NCBI RefSeq assembly: GCF_900240305.1
Contig: NZ_LT964854.1
Coordinates: 868,001 to 932,000 of the forward strand
From: Ottowia massiliensis
Lineage (GTDB): Bacteria > Pseudomonadota > Gammaproteobacteria > Burkholderiales > Burkholderiaceae_C
Direction of reading: 5' to 3'
DNA: 64,000 nt
The position numbers and the translations under genes are program-made. Shown here piece by piece: positions 17,967 through 33,687 of this stretch. Below the pieces are notes generated by a model. That model was not told the origin of the DNA. It searched no databases and saw only the letters and a program-made list of their open reading frames with translations. Each line of letters opens with the position of its first letter. The first letter of the stretch is position 1.

Positions 17967-19427
17967 TCAAGCGGTACCGCCCACCGTCATTTGCTCAATG
18001 CGCAGCGTGGGCTGGCCCACGCCCACAGGCACGCTTTGTCCTTGTTTGCCACAAGTGCCAACACCCGCATCCAAGCGCATATCATTTCCTATCATGGAAA
18101 TCCTCTGAAGCACTTGCGGCCCATTGCCAATCAGCGTAGCCCCTTTGACGGGGTAGAGAATTTTTCCGTTTTCTACCCAGAAAGCTTCGCTGGTTGAAAA
18201 AACGAAATTTCCGCTAGTCACATCCACTTGCCCTCCAGCAAAGTTCAGGGCGTACAAGCCCTTTTTAATACTGGAAATCACCTCTTCCGGCGCGCAATCG
18301 CCATTTGCCATATAAGTGTTAGTCATTCTCGGCATAGGCAGATGGGCATAGCTCTGCCTTCGGCCATTGCCCGTCAAAGCTTGCTTCATGAGACGCGCAT
18401 TCTGGGCGTCTTGCATGTACCCTTTTAGAACGCCATTTTCGATGAGCAGAGTGGCTTGCGTTGGATTGCCTTCATCATCCACATTCAGGCTGCCGCGCCG
18501 CCCTGATATAGTGCCATCATCCCAAACAGTCACGCCTCGGGCCGCAACTCTTTCGCCAATCCGGCCCGCGAAGACACTGGCCCCTTTGCGATTGAAGTCC
18601 CCTTCCAATCCATGTCCCACTGCTTCATGCAACAAAATTCCAGGCCAGCCAGGCCCCAACACCACGGTCATTTCACCAGCAGGAGCAGATCTAGCTTCCA
18701 GATTTGTCAGGGCTGCTCGAGTAGCTCGAGCCACATAGGTGTCAAGCTGATCTTCTGAAAAATATTCCAATCCGCTTCTGGCACCGCCACCCGCCGACCC
18801 CACTTCGCGTCGACCGTTTTGCTCCGCGATGACCGTCAAGGAACAATGAACCAATGGCCTGACATCAGCAACTACGGCTCCATCCAATCGCGCAATGAGC
18901 ACAATCTCCCACTCAGAGGACAGGCTAGCCATTACCTGCACGATACGCGGATCCACCGCTCTCGCCTTCCTGTCTACTTGTTCCAGCAAGGCAGCCTTCT
19001 GAAGACTGTTAAGGGAAAGCAGGGGATTGGCTTCGCCATACAAACGGCCTTTTTGCGTACATCCCGCCTTGATACCAATTGACTTTGAAGGAGTCTGAGC
19101 TGTGCGCGCCATTATCCGCACAGTTTTAGCCGCATTCATCACAGCAAGCTTGGACAGGCTATCAGAATATGCAAAAGCAGTTTTCTCACCAGATACTGCC
19201 CGCACGCCCACTCCTTGACTGATACTAAATCCCCCCGTCTTGATGCTCCCCTCGTCAAACCCCCAGTTCTCAGCGCACGAATATTGGAGAAAAATATCCG
19301 CATCATCAACGCATCGAGATCCAATTAAATTCAAGGCATCTTTGAGGCTTTGCCATGTCAAGTCATCTTGAGCCAACAAATAGCGCTCCGCCAAATCAAG
19401 AGAAGATTCACCATGAACAAGTCTCAC
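17967..19427 (-). CDS. tldD: Metalloprotease TldD
   Basis: This 486-residue protein has the TldD zinc motif HEAVGHGLEGDF (HExxxH) near residue 265 and the conserved LIENGVLKGYMQDAQNARLM and GGQVDVTSGNFVFSTSEAF segments. TldD with TldE forms a heterodimeric peptidase that processes modified peptides and antitoxins; no tldE is present here. The start is given as GTG at 19427, close to an AGGAA sequence, and is uncertain. GC content is far below that of glnE or yhdP. The gene begins only about 17 bases after the terminator of the rRNA array on the same strand, so it may depend on leakage from rRNA transcription. Confidence 0.9.
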   Translation of the reverse strand: MRLVHGESSLDLAERYLLAQDDLTWQSLKDALNLIGSRCVDDADIFLQYSCAENWGFDEGSIKTGGFSISQGVGVRAVSGEKTAFAYSDSLSKLAVMNAAKTVRIMARTAQTPSKSIGIKAGCTQKGRLYGEANPLLSLNSLQKAALLEQVDRKARAVDPRIVQVMASLSSEWEIVLIARLDGAVVADVRPLVHCSLTVIAEQNGRREVGSAGGGARSGLEYFSEDQLDTYVARATRAALTNLEARSAPAGEMTVVLGPGWPGILLHEAVGHGLEGDFNRKGASVFAGRIGERVAARGVTVWDDGTISGRRGSLNVDDEGNPTQATLLIENGVLKGYMQDAQNARLMKQALTGNGRRQSYAHLPMPRMTNTYMANGDCAPEEVISSIKKGLYALNFAGGQVDVTSGNFVFSTSEAFWVENGKILYPVKGATLIGNGPQVLQRISMIGNDMRLDAGVGTCGKQGQSVPVGVGQPTLRIEQMTVGGTA

Positions 19428-19443
19428 TTCCTAATCCCCAAAT

Positions 19444-19470
19444 AAAAAAAGCACCCATTCGGGTGCTTTT
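19444..19470 (-). terminator. Terminator of rRNA operon 1
   Basis: The stem AGCACCC-ATT-CGGGTGCT is flanked by A and T runs just downstream of the 5S gene. The same hairpin occurs after operon 2 (24861-24888) and before the N (30277-30304). Confidence 0.9.
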
Positions 19471-19480
19471 CAATCAATGA

Positions 19481-19594
19481 GCCTGACGATGTCCTACTTT
19501 CGCACGGGAGTCCGCACTATCATCGGCGCTAAGGTGTTTCACTGTCCTGTTCGGGATGGGAAGGAGTGGATCCGCCTTGCTATGGTCATCAAGC
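19481..19594 (-). rRNA. rrf: 5S ribosomal RNA, operon 1
   Basis: On the minus strand it carries the 5S core CATCCCGAACAGGACAGTGA and CGCCGATGATAGTGCGG, and its ends GCTTGATGA and TCGTCAGGC pair to form helix I. Ends are estimated to within a few bases. Confidence 0.93.
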
Positions 19595-19738
19595 TTTAAC
19601 TTTTTGCAATAAAGAACGCTCAGAATGTTCGCATGATTCAAGCGCACTCATTGTCAATCCATAGAATTCTATCAGCATTCAATCATGACTGCACGCATCC
19701 GGCTCTTTCTTGATGTTTCATTGAGCATCAAAGTTATA

Positions 19739-22612
<2,874 letters not shown>

Positions 22613-22760
22613 TATAACTTTGACGTCAATCAAAGCTCATCAAGCTTTATCAGACATTCGCCTGACACATTCTTCGCCAAACCCAATCTCAATTGGGCGC
22701 GATGCAATCAGATGATTGCCGACACTCTCGCATCGACAATGCTGATTCGACTCTATGAAT

Positions 22761-22772
22761 TGTTAAAGAACA
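22761..22772 (-). promoter_or_regulatory. boxA antitermination site before 23S, operon 1
   Basis: The minus strand reads TGTTCTTTAACA, a near match to the bacterial boxA TGCTCTTTAACA, in the spacer between tRNA-Ala and 23S. The same site occurs in operon 2 at 28177-28188. Confidence 0.75.
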
Positions 22773-22840
22773 GCCTTGGCTTTAAAAGCCAATTCCAAAA
22801 CAATCTCAGCAACTGTTTTGGAATAAGCTCCTATAGATTT

Positions 22841-22916
22841 TGGTGGAGGATGACGGGATCGAACCGACGACCCCCTGCTTGCAAAGCAGGTGCTCTCCCA
22901 GCTGAGCTAATCCCCC
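22841..22916 (-). tRNA. tRNA-Ala (TGC), operon 1
   Basis: 76 bases, starts GGGGGATTAGCTCAGC, anticodon loop CTTTGCAAG with TGC, ends with encoded CCA. It lies in the 16S-23S spacer. Confidence 0.97.
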
Positions 22917-22930
22917 TTTTATCAGGGTTG

Positions 22931-23007
22931 TGGTGGGTCTGGTTGGCCTCGAACCAACGACCCCCGCCTTATCAAGACGGTGCTCTAACCAACTGAGCTA
23001 CAGACCC
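22931..23007 (-). tRNA. tRNA-Ile (GAT), operon 1
   Basis: 77 bases, starts GGGTCTGTAGCTCAGTTGG, anticodon loop CTTGATAAG with GAT, ends with encoded CCA. It lies in the 16S-23S spacer next to tRNA-Ala, the usual Ile-Ala order. Confidence 0.97.
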
Positions 23008-23084
23008 GAACTTCATATCGGCCGCCGGCAATTGCCATCCAACAACCGATAAGCGTGGACATTTGCGCAAAGTGCATTTATTCC

Positions 23085-24617
<1,533 letters not shown>

Positions 24618-24771
24618 TCTTGAAATTTATACTCTCTCGAGTTGACTCAATTAACGGAAATAAAAGTGTTCTTCACTTCTGTCTCATGAGCATTTGAGGC
24701 GCCATCAAGACGCCCGGTTACCAGAACCGTTGCACTCCGCAATCCAAATGCCCACGCTTATCGGCTGCTTC

Positions 24772-24784
24772 TTTTTAAAGACCA
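24772..24784 (-). promoter_or_regulatory. boxA-like site in the 16S leader, operon 1
   Basis: The minus strand reads TGGTCTTTAAAAA, similar to the boxA consensus, about 155 bases upstream of the 16S gene. It also occurs at 30188-30200 for operon 2. Confidence 0.5.
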
Positions 24785-24844
24785 TCAAACCCCGGCTTTG
24801 TTCAGTCCCCTCAACCGGATTCGCTGCGATCAGCGAATCTATTA

Positions 24845-24853
24845 AGTATAGCA
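24845..24853 (-). promoter_or_regulatory. Extended -10 promoter (P2) of rRNA operon 1
   Basis: The minus strand reads TGCTATACT, that is TGn joined to a TATACT -10 box, about 230 bases before 16S. No good -35 hexamer is present because the position falls in the preceding operon's terminator hairpin (24861-24888). Equivalent sites are at 30261-30269 and 30489-30497. Confidence 0.6.
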
Positions 24854-24860
24854 CAAGTTT

Positions 24861-24888
24861 AAAAAAGCACCCATTCGGGTGCTTTTCA
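24861..24888 (-). terminator. Terminator of rRNA operon 2
   Basis: Same AGCACCC/GGGTGCT hairpin as after operon 1. It sits directly upstream of the operon 1 promoter, so the operons are joined head to tail with almost no extra DNA. Confidence 0.9.
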
Positions 24889-24896
24889 ATCAATGA

Positions 24897-25010
24897 GCCT
24901 GACGATGTCCTACTTTCGCACGGGAGTCCGCACTATCATCGGCGCTAAGGTGTTTCACTGTCCTGTTCGGGATGGGAAGGAGTGGATCCGCCTTGCTATG
25001 GTCATCAAGC
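24897..25010 (-). rRNA. rrf: 5S ribosomal RNA, operon 2
   Basis: Identical, as far as read, to the operon 1 5S gene at an offset of 5416 bases. Confidence 0.93.
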
Positions 25011-25154
25011 TTTAACTTTTTGCAATAAAGAACGCTCAGAATGTTCGCATGATTCAAGCGCACTCATTGTCAATCCATAGAATTCTATCAGCATTCAATC
25101 ATGACTGCACGCATCCGGCTCTTTCTTGATGTTTCATTGAGCATCAAAGTTATA

Positions 25155-28028
<2,874 letters not shown>

Positions 28029-28176
28029 TATAACTTTGACGTCAATCAAAGCTCATCAAGCTTTATCAGACATTCGCCTGACACATTCTTCGCCAAACCC
28101 AATCTCAATTGGGCGCGATGCAATCAGATGATTGCCGACACTCTCGCATCGACAATGCTGATTCGACTCTATGAAT

Positions 28177-28188
28177 TGTTAAAGAACA
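28177..28188 (-). promoter_or_regulatory. boxA antitermination site before 23S, operon 2
   Basis: TGTTCTTTAACA on the minus strand, identical to the operon 1 site. Confidence 0.75.
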
Positions 28189-28256
28189 GCCTTGGCTTTA
28201 AAAGCCAATTCCAAAACAATCTCAGCAACTGTTTTGGAATAAGCTCCTATAGATTT

Positions 28257-28332
28257 TGGTGGAGGATGACGGGATCGAACCGACGACCCCCTGCTTGCAA
28301 AGCAGGTGCTCTCCCAGCTGAGCTAATCCCCC
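28257..28332 (-). tRNA. tRNA-Ala (TGC), operon 2
   Basis: Identical copy of the operon 1 tRNA-Ala, anticodon TGC, encoded CCA. Confidence 0.97.
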
Positions 28333-28346
28333 TTTTATCAGGGTTG

Positions 28347-28423
28347 TGGTGGGTCTGGTTGGCCTCGAACCAACGACCCCCGCCTTATCAAGACGGTGCT
28401 CTAACCAACTGAGCTACAGACCC
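28347..28423 (-). tRNA. tRNA-Ile (GAT), operon 2
   Basis: Identical copy of the operon 1 tRNA-Ile, anticodon GAT, encoded CCA. Confidence 0.97.
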
Positions 28424-28500
28424 GAACTTCATATCGGCCGCCGGCAATTGCCATCCAACAACCGATAAGCGTGGACATTTGCGCAAAGTGCATTTATTCC

Positions 28501-30033
<1,533 letters not shown>

Positions 30034-30260
30034 TCTTGAAATTTATACTCTCTCGAGTTGACTCAATTAACGGAAATAAAAGTGTTCTTCACTTCTGTCT
30101 CATGAGCATTTGAGGCGCCATCAAGACGCCCGGTTACCAGAACCGTTGCACTCCGCAATCCAAATGCCCACGCTTATCGGCTGCTTCTTTTTAAAGACCA
30201 TCAAACCCCGGCTTTGTTCAGTCCCCTCAACCGGATTCGCTGCGATCAGCGAATCTATTA

Positions 30261-30269
30261 AGTATAGCA
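30261..30269 (-). promoter_or_regulatory. Extended -10 promoter (P2) of rRNA operon 2
   Basis: TGCTATACT on the minus strand, identical in context to 24845-24853, again directly next to a terminator hairpin (30277-30304). Confidence 0.6.
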
Positions 30270-30276
30270 CAAGTTT

Positions 30277-30304
30277 AAAAAAGCACCCATTCGGGTGCTT
30301 TTCA
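30277..30304 (-). terminator. Terminator of the incomplete third rRNA operon
   Basis: Same AGCACCC/GGGTGCT hairpin that follows 5S in operons 1 and 2, here followed upstream by a truncated 5S gene. Confidence 0.85.
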
Positions 30305-30311
30305 ATCAATG

Positions 30312-30353
30312 AGCCTGACGATGTCCTACTTTCGCACGGGAGTCCGCACTATC
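30312..30353 (-). rRNA. rrf: 5S ribosomal RNA, third operon (3' fragment cut by assembly gap)
   Basis: The last 42 or so bases of a 5S gene, identical to the 3' ends of the other two copies, stop abruptly at the N. It shows that a further rRNA operon begins here and that its body is missing from the assembled sequence. Confidence 0.85.
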
Positions 30354-30354
30354 N
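30354..30354. other. Assembly gap placeholder (single N) hiding rRNA operon sequence
   Basis: The only ambiguous base in the window. To its left is the start of a 5S gene; to its right is the 16S leader, equivalent to 30126 onward. The sequence expected between them in a normal operon is the rest of 5S, 23S, the two tRNAs and 16S, roughly 5.2 kb. Confidence 0.9.
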
Positions 30355-30512
30355 CGCCCGGTTACCAGAACCGTTGCACTCCGCAATCCAAATGCCCACG
30401 CTTATCGGCTGCTTCTTTTTAAAGACCATCAAACCCCGGCTTTGTTCAGTCCCCTCAACCGGATTCGCTGCGATCAGCGAAGCTATTAAGTATAGCACAA
30501 GTTTGAAGTGGC
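30355..30512 (-). other. 16S leader region of the outermost rRNA operon
   Basis: Repeats 30126-30275 almost exactly, including the boxA-like site, up to CACAAGTTT near 30505. It then diverges into unique upstream sequence. This is where the repeated unit ends and the original single-copy promoter region begins. Confidence 0.75.
30489..30497 (-). promoter_or_regulatory. Extended -10 promoter (P2) of the outermost rRNA operon
   Basis: TGCTATACT on the minus strand, the same core as the internal copies but with unique DNA upstream instead of a terminator. Confidence 0.6.
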
Positions 30513-30577
30513 GCGGAATTTTTTTGCTACTTCATTTGTGCTTCGCAACCAGAAGAGCAGTTGCGACGAAAAGGCGA

Positions 30578-30606
30578 ACTATACACAAGTTTTTTCGAGT
30601 TCGCAA
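30578..30606 (-). promoter_or_regulatory. rRNA P1 promoter
   Basis: On the minus strand TTGCGA (30601-30606) and TATAGT (30578-30583) are spaced by exactly 17 bases, with an A-run between them. This is a strong sigma-70 type promoter located about 90 bases upstream of P2 and not duplicated in the internal operons. Confidence 0.7.
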
Positions 30607-30651
30607 GCGCACGCCTTCTTTTTGCGTCTCTCCAGCCGCTACACTGCCTGA

Positions 30652-31767
30652 ATGACTGACATTCCTTCACGCAAACACTTGGTTTTGCTGGGCACGGGGC
30701 GCGCCAACATGAGCGTGCTCAAGAAGCTGGTGGCGCAAGGCATTGGCGGCTTGGCCGTCACATTGGTAGCGCCTCAGCTGAACTATCTGGATGAAGCCAT
30801 GTTGGCGGGTCATCTCCTGGGCGAGAAGGCGTTGGAAGACTTTGTGATTCCGTTGGAACATCTGCTGGATGGCAGCGGTATTGGTTATGTGCCTGATCTT
30901 GTGCAGGCGCTGGATCCGCAGGCGCAGTGTCTTCATTTGGCCAGTGGCGAGATCCTGCCTTACGACGCGCTGTCTTTGAATGCAGAGCCTGAGTTGGATC
31001 GTGCGCGGCTGGACAAGCTGATGCCCGGCGTGCGCGCCAATGCCATGTTCGCCTATCCGCGCTACGTCTTCCTGGAGCTATGGCCTCAATTATTGGCGCT
31101 GGCGCAAAAGCGTCCCTTGCAGATTGCGGTGATTGGGCACAACAAATTCAGCGTGGAACTGGCATTGGCCGCCGCTGAAATGCTGGCCGCGCCACACGGA
31201 AGCCGCGTTACGCTGCTCACCAATGGCGCGCCGGTGATGCAAGACGCGCCTCCAGCCTTGCGCAAATGCGCTTTGGCTCGGCTCAAGGCGCTGAACATCA
31301 CGGTGTTGCACGAAGTGTGTGTTTCTTTTTCCGCCAAGAGCTTGCAACTGGAAAGCGGCGCGGCGCTGGTGTGCGACGCGCCTTTGCTTGCCTTGGAGTC
31401 CGATACGCCCGCATGGCTGCAAGACAGTGGCGTCAAGCTGCTGGAAGATGGACAAGTCGCTCTGAACCGGCGGCTGCAAAGCGAAAGCCACAGTCAGATC
31501 TTCGTGGTGCCGTACGACGCTCCCACTGAAGCTGGCCCTGCGCTAGAAGCCAATTTGCACGCCACGCTGTTTGGCGGATCACTGAAAAATGTGCCTTTCG
31601 CGCCCAAGATTCGCACAATGCAAAGCGGCGCGCGGCGCGCCATCGTCACACTGGGACCGTGGGCGCTGGAAGGCAATTGGGCCTGGCGCTGGAAAAACAC
31701 CCGCGATCGCCAGCAACTGGCCGCCGTGGTGCAGCGTCCTGTTCTTTTCAGTGCGCCCCAGTCATGA
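30652..31767 (+). CDS. FAD/NAD(P)-dependent oxidoreductase (NDH-2/SelD-FAD-domain-like)
   Basis: The protein is 371 residues. The N-terminus HLVLLGTGRANMSVLKKL resembles the FAD-binding Rossmann segment of type II NADH dehydrogenase-like proteins and of the FAD domain fused to some SelD proteins, although the common GGGHAH is replaced by GTGRAN. The second nucleotide-binding region is near residue 157 (LQIAVIGHNKFSVELALAAAEML). FVVPYDAPTEAGPALEANL near residue 285 is the usual second FAD contact. The substrate is unknown. It is transcribed divergently from the rRNA array, with only about 45 bases between its start and the P1 -35 box. Confidence 0.65.
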   Translation: MTDIPSRKHLVLLGTGRANMSVLKKLVAQGIGGLAVTLVAPQLNYLDEAMLAGHLLGEKALEDFVIPLEHLLDGSGIGYVPDLVQALDPQAQCLHLASGEILPYDALSLNAEPELDRARLDKLMPGVRANAMFAYPRYVFLELWPQLLALAQKRPLQIAVIGHNKFSVELALAAAEMLAAPHGSRVTLLTNGAPVMQDAPPALRKCALARLKALNITVLHEVCVSFSAKSLQLESGAALVCDAPLLALESDTPAWLQDSGVKLLEDGQVALNRRLQSESHSQIFVVPYDAPTEAGPALEANLHATLFGGSLKNVPFAPKIRTMQSGARRAIVTLGPWALEGNWAWRWKNTRDRQQLAAVVQRPVLFSAPQS

Positions 31768-32253
31768 AGACGGCTCCTGGCGCAGCCGGTCCAGCACGCC
31801 TTGCAGCGCGTGCGTCACAGTGGCAGCGCGCACGGCATGCCGGTCGCCGCTGAAGTGGCAGCGCTGCGCAAAGCCCGCATCCTTCACCTGCCAGCCCAGC
31901 CACACGGTGCCCACCGGCTTTTCAAGGCTGCCGCCGCCCGGTCCGGCGATGCCGGTCACCGCCACGCTCACTTGCGCATGTGAATGCGCCAGCGCTCCGG
32001 CAGCCATCGCGCGCGCCACGGGTTCACTGACAGCGCCGTGCCGGGCAATCAGGCTGGCAGGCACGCCCAGCAATTCGCTCTTGGCGGCATTGCTGTAGGT
32101 CACAAAGCCTCGCTCGAACCACTCACTGGAGCCGGCCATTTCCGTGCAAGCGCCTGCGATCAGGCCGCCCGTGCAGCTTTCCGCCGTGGCCAGCATCCAG
32201 CGGCGGGCGCGCAGCGCGTCAGCCAGCGCCATCAAGAGAGATTCCAGGAGCAT
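31762..32253 (-). CDS. pncC: Nicotinamide-nucleotide amidase (CinA C-terminal domain family)
   Basis: This 163-residue protein is a stand-alone CinA C-terminal domain. RRWMLATAESCTGGLIAGACTE, AKSELLGV and AVTGIAGPGGGS are the family motifs; the serine and lysine of the TAESCTGG region and downstream act in NMN deamidation, which recycles pyridine nucleotides. The stop overlaps the end of the convergent oxidoreductase gene by 6 bases. The start is given as ATG at 32253, which lies inside a truncated dispersed repeat; ATG at 32232 (MALADALRARRW) is an equally good or better alternative. Confidence 0.88.
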   Translation of the reverse strand: MLLESLLMALADALRARRWMLATAESCTGGLIAGACTEMAGSSEWFERGFVTYSNAAKSELLGVPASLIARHGAVSEPVARAMAAGALAHSHAQVSVAVTGIAGPGGGSLEKPVGTVWLGWQVKDAGFAQRCHFSGDRHAVRAATVTHALQGVLDRLRQEPSS

Positions 32254-32301
32254 GTTTACTATGAAAAAGATAGTTGCCTGCGCTGATTCCACTAGGACTT
32301 G
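32245..32301 (+). repeat. Dispersed intergenic repeat, copy 2 (truncated)
   Basis: CAGGAGCATGTT followed by GCGCTGATTCCACTAGGAC; the right-hand box is missing. It overlaps the first codons assigned to pncC, so the repeat supplied or moved its translation start. Confidence 0.55.
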
Positions 32302-32506
32302 CGGCGTTTTGGGCCTTGAATCGCAGCTGCTGGCAGACCCGGCAAGGGCCAACCCCGTTTTTCCGCTTCCGCCTGAACGGGCTGCCCAGCCCTTCGCCTG
32401 GCTGGCGATATCTATCTGGCGCGCCAGAGCCAAGATGAGCGCGGCGGCGCGCAAGCAGGCCGCATCTGCTACGTTCTTGCGGGTGCTGTAGATGCGAAGC
32501 CTGCCT

Positions 32507-33652
32507 TCAGTCGCTTTCCGGCACGAGTGAGCTGGGCGTGATGTCGGCAATGGTGCGTGCGCCGGTGAGCGTCATGGCCACGCGCATTTCTTTTTCCATC
32601 AGCGTCAGCAGGTTTTCCACGCCCGCTTCGCCTGCGGCGGCCAGGGCATAGATGTAGGCGCGGCCAATCATGGTGCAGTCGGCGCCCAGGGCCAGCATGC
32701 GCACCACATCCAGCCCGGTGCGGATGCCGCTATCGGCCAGGATTTTGATTTGGCCTTTGACGGCATCGGCAATGACGGGCAGGGCGCGGGCGGTGGAGAG
32801 CACGCCGTCCAGCTGGCGGCCGCCGTGGTTGGAGACGATGATGCCGTCTGCGCCAAAGCGCACGGCTTCGCGCGCGTCTTCGGGGTCCAGAATGCCTTTG
32901 ACCACCATCGGCCCCGTCCAGAACTCCCGAATCCATTCCAGGTCTTTCCAGCAAATGGACGGGTCAAAGTTGGCGGTGAGGTAGCCGATGTAGTCTTCCA
33001 GCGCCACGGCGTGGCCCTTGTAGGTGGAGATGTTGCCCAGATCGTGCGGGCGGCCTTGCACGCCCACATCCCACGCCCACTGCGGGTGCAGCACGGCTTG
33101 CAGGTAGCGGCGCAAGGCGGCGTAGGGGCCGCTCATGCCCGAGTGCGCGTCGCGGTAGCGCGCGCCGGGCGTGGGCATGTCCACGGTGAAAACCAGCGTG
33201 GAGCAGCCAGCCGCCTTGGCGCGCTCCAGCACGTTTTTCATGAAGCCGCGATCCTTGAGCACGTAAAGCTGAAACCACATGGGCCGCCTGATGGCGGGCA
33301 CCACTTCCTCAATCGGGCACACCGACACGCTGGACATGGTGAAGGGCACGCCCCTTTTCTCGGCCGCGCGGGCGGCCTGCACTTCGCCCCGGCGGGCATA
33401 CATGCCCGTCAGCCCCACGGGCGACAGCGCCACGGGCATGGAAAGTTTTTCGCCGAACAGCTCGATGCCCAGCTCCAGGTTGGACATGTCTTTTTGCAGC
33501 ACGCGCTGGCGCAAGGCCACGTGCGCCAAGTCGGCCACATTGCGCCCCAGCGTGTGCTCGGCATACGCGCCGCCGTCGATGTAGTGAAACAAAAAAGGCG
33601 GCAGGCGGCGGCGGGCCGCTTCGCGGTAGTCGGTGGTGGATGAAATGATCAT
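32507..33652 (-). CDS. lldD: L-lactate dehydrogenase (FMN, quinone-dependent)
   Basis: This 381-residue FMN alpha-hydroxyacid dehydrogenase begins MIISSTTDYREAARRRLP. VSNHGGRQLDGV near residue 265 contains the catalytic histidine and the substrate arginine, and ILADSGIRTGLDVVRMLALG is the FMN phosphate site. It oxidises L-lactate to pyruvate at the inner membrane. ATG at 33652 follows AGAGGA; the open frame to 33691 would overlap lldP. It lies 35 bases after lldP, forming an lldPD operon. No lldR regulator is in view. Confidence 0.95.
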   Translation of the reverse strand: MIISSTTDYREAARRRLPPFLFHYIDGGAYAEHTLGRNVADLAHVALRQRVLQKDMSNLELGIELFGEKLSMPVALSPVGLTGMYARRGEVQAARAAEKRGVPFTMSSVSVCPIEEVVPAIRRPMWFQLYVLKDRGFMKNVLERAKAAGCSTLVFTVDMPTPGARYRDAHSGMSGPYAALRRYLQAVLHPQWAWDVGVQGRPHDLGNISTYKGHAVALEDYIGYLTANFDPSICWKDLEWIREFWTGPMVVKGILDPEDAREAVRFGADGIIVSNHGGRQLDGVLSTARALPVIADAVKGQIKILADSGIRTGLDVVRMLALGADCTMIGRAYIYALAAAGEAGVENLLTLMEKEMRVAMTLTGARTIADITPSSLVPESD

Positions 33653-33687
33653 GGTGTTTTTCCTCTTTCGGTTTCCGGCTTTCAAAT

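Noticed and set aside
30110..30655. 181-residue frame crossing the N at 30354
   Set aside because: It is made of duplicated rRNA leader and a 5S fragment on either side of an assembly gap and is not a real protein.
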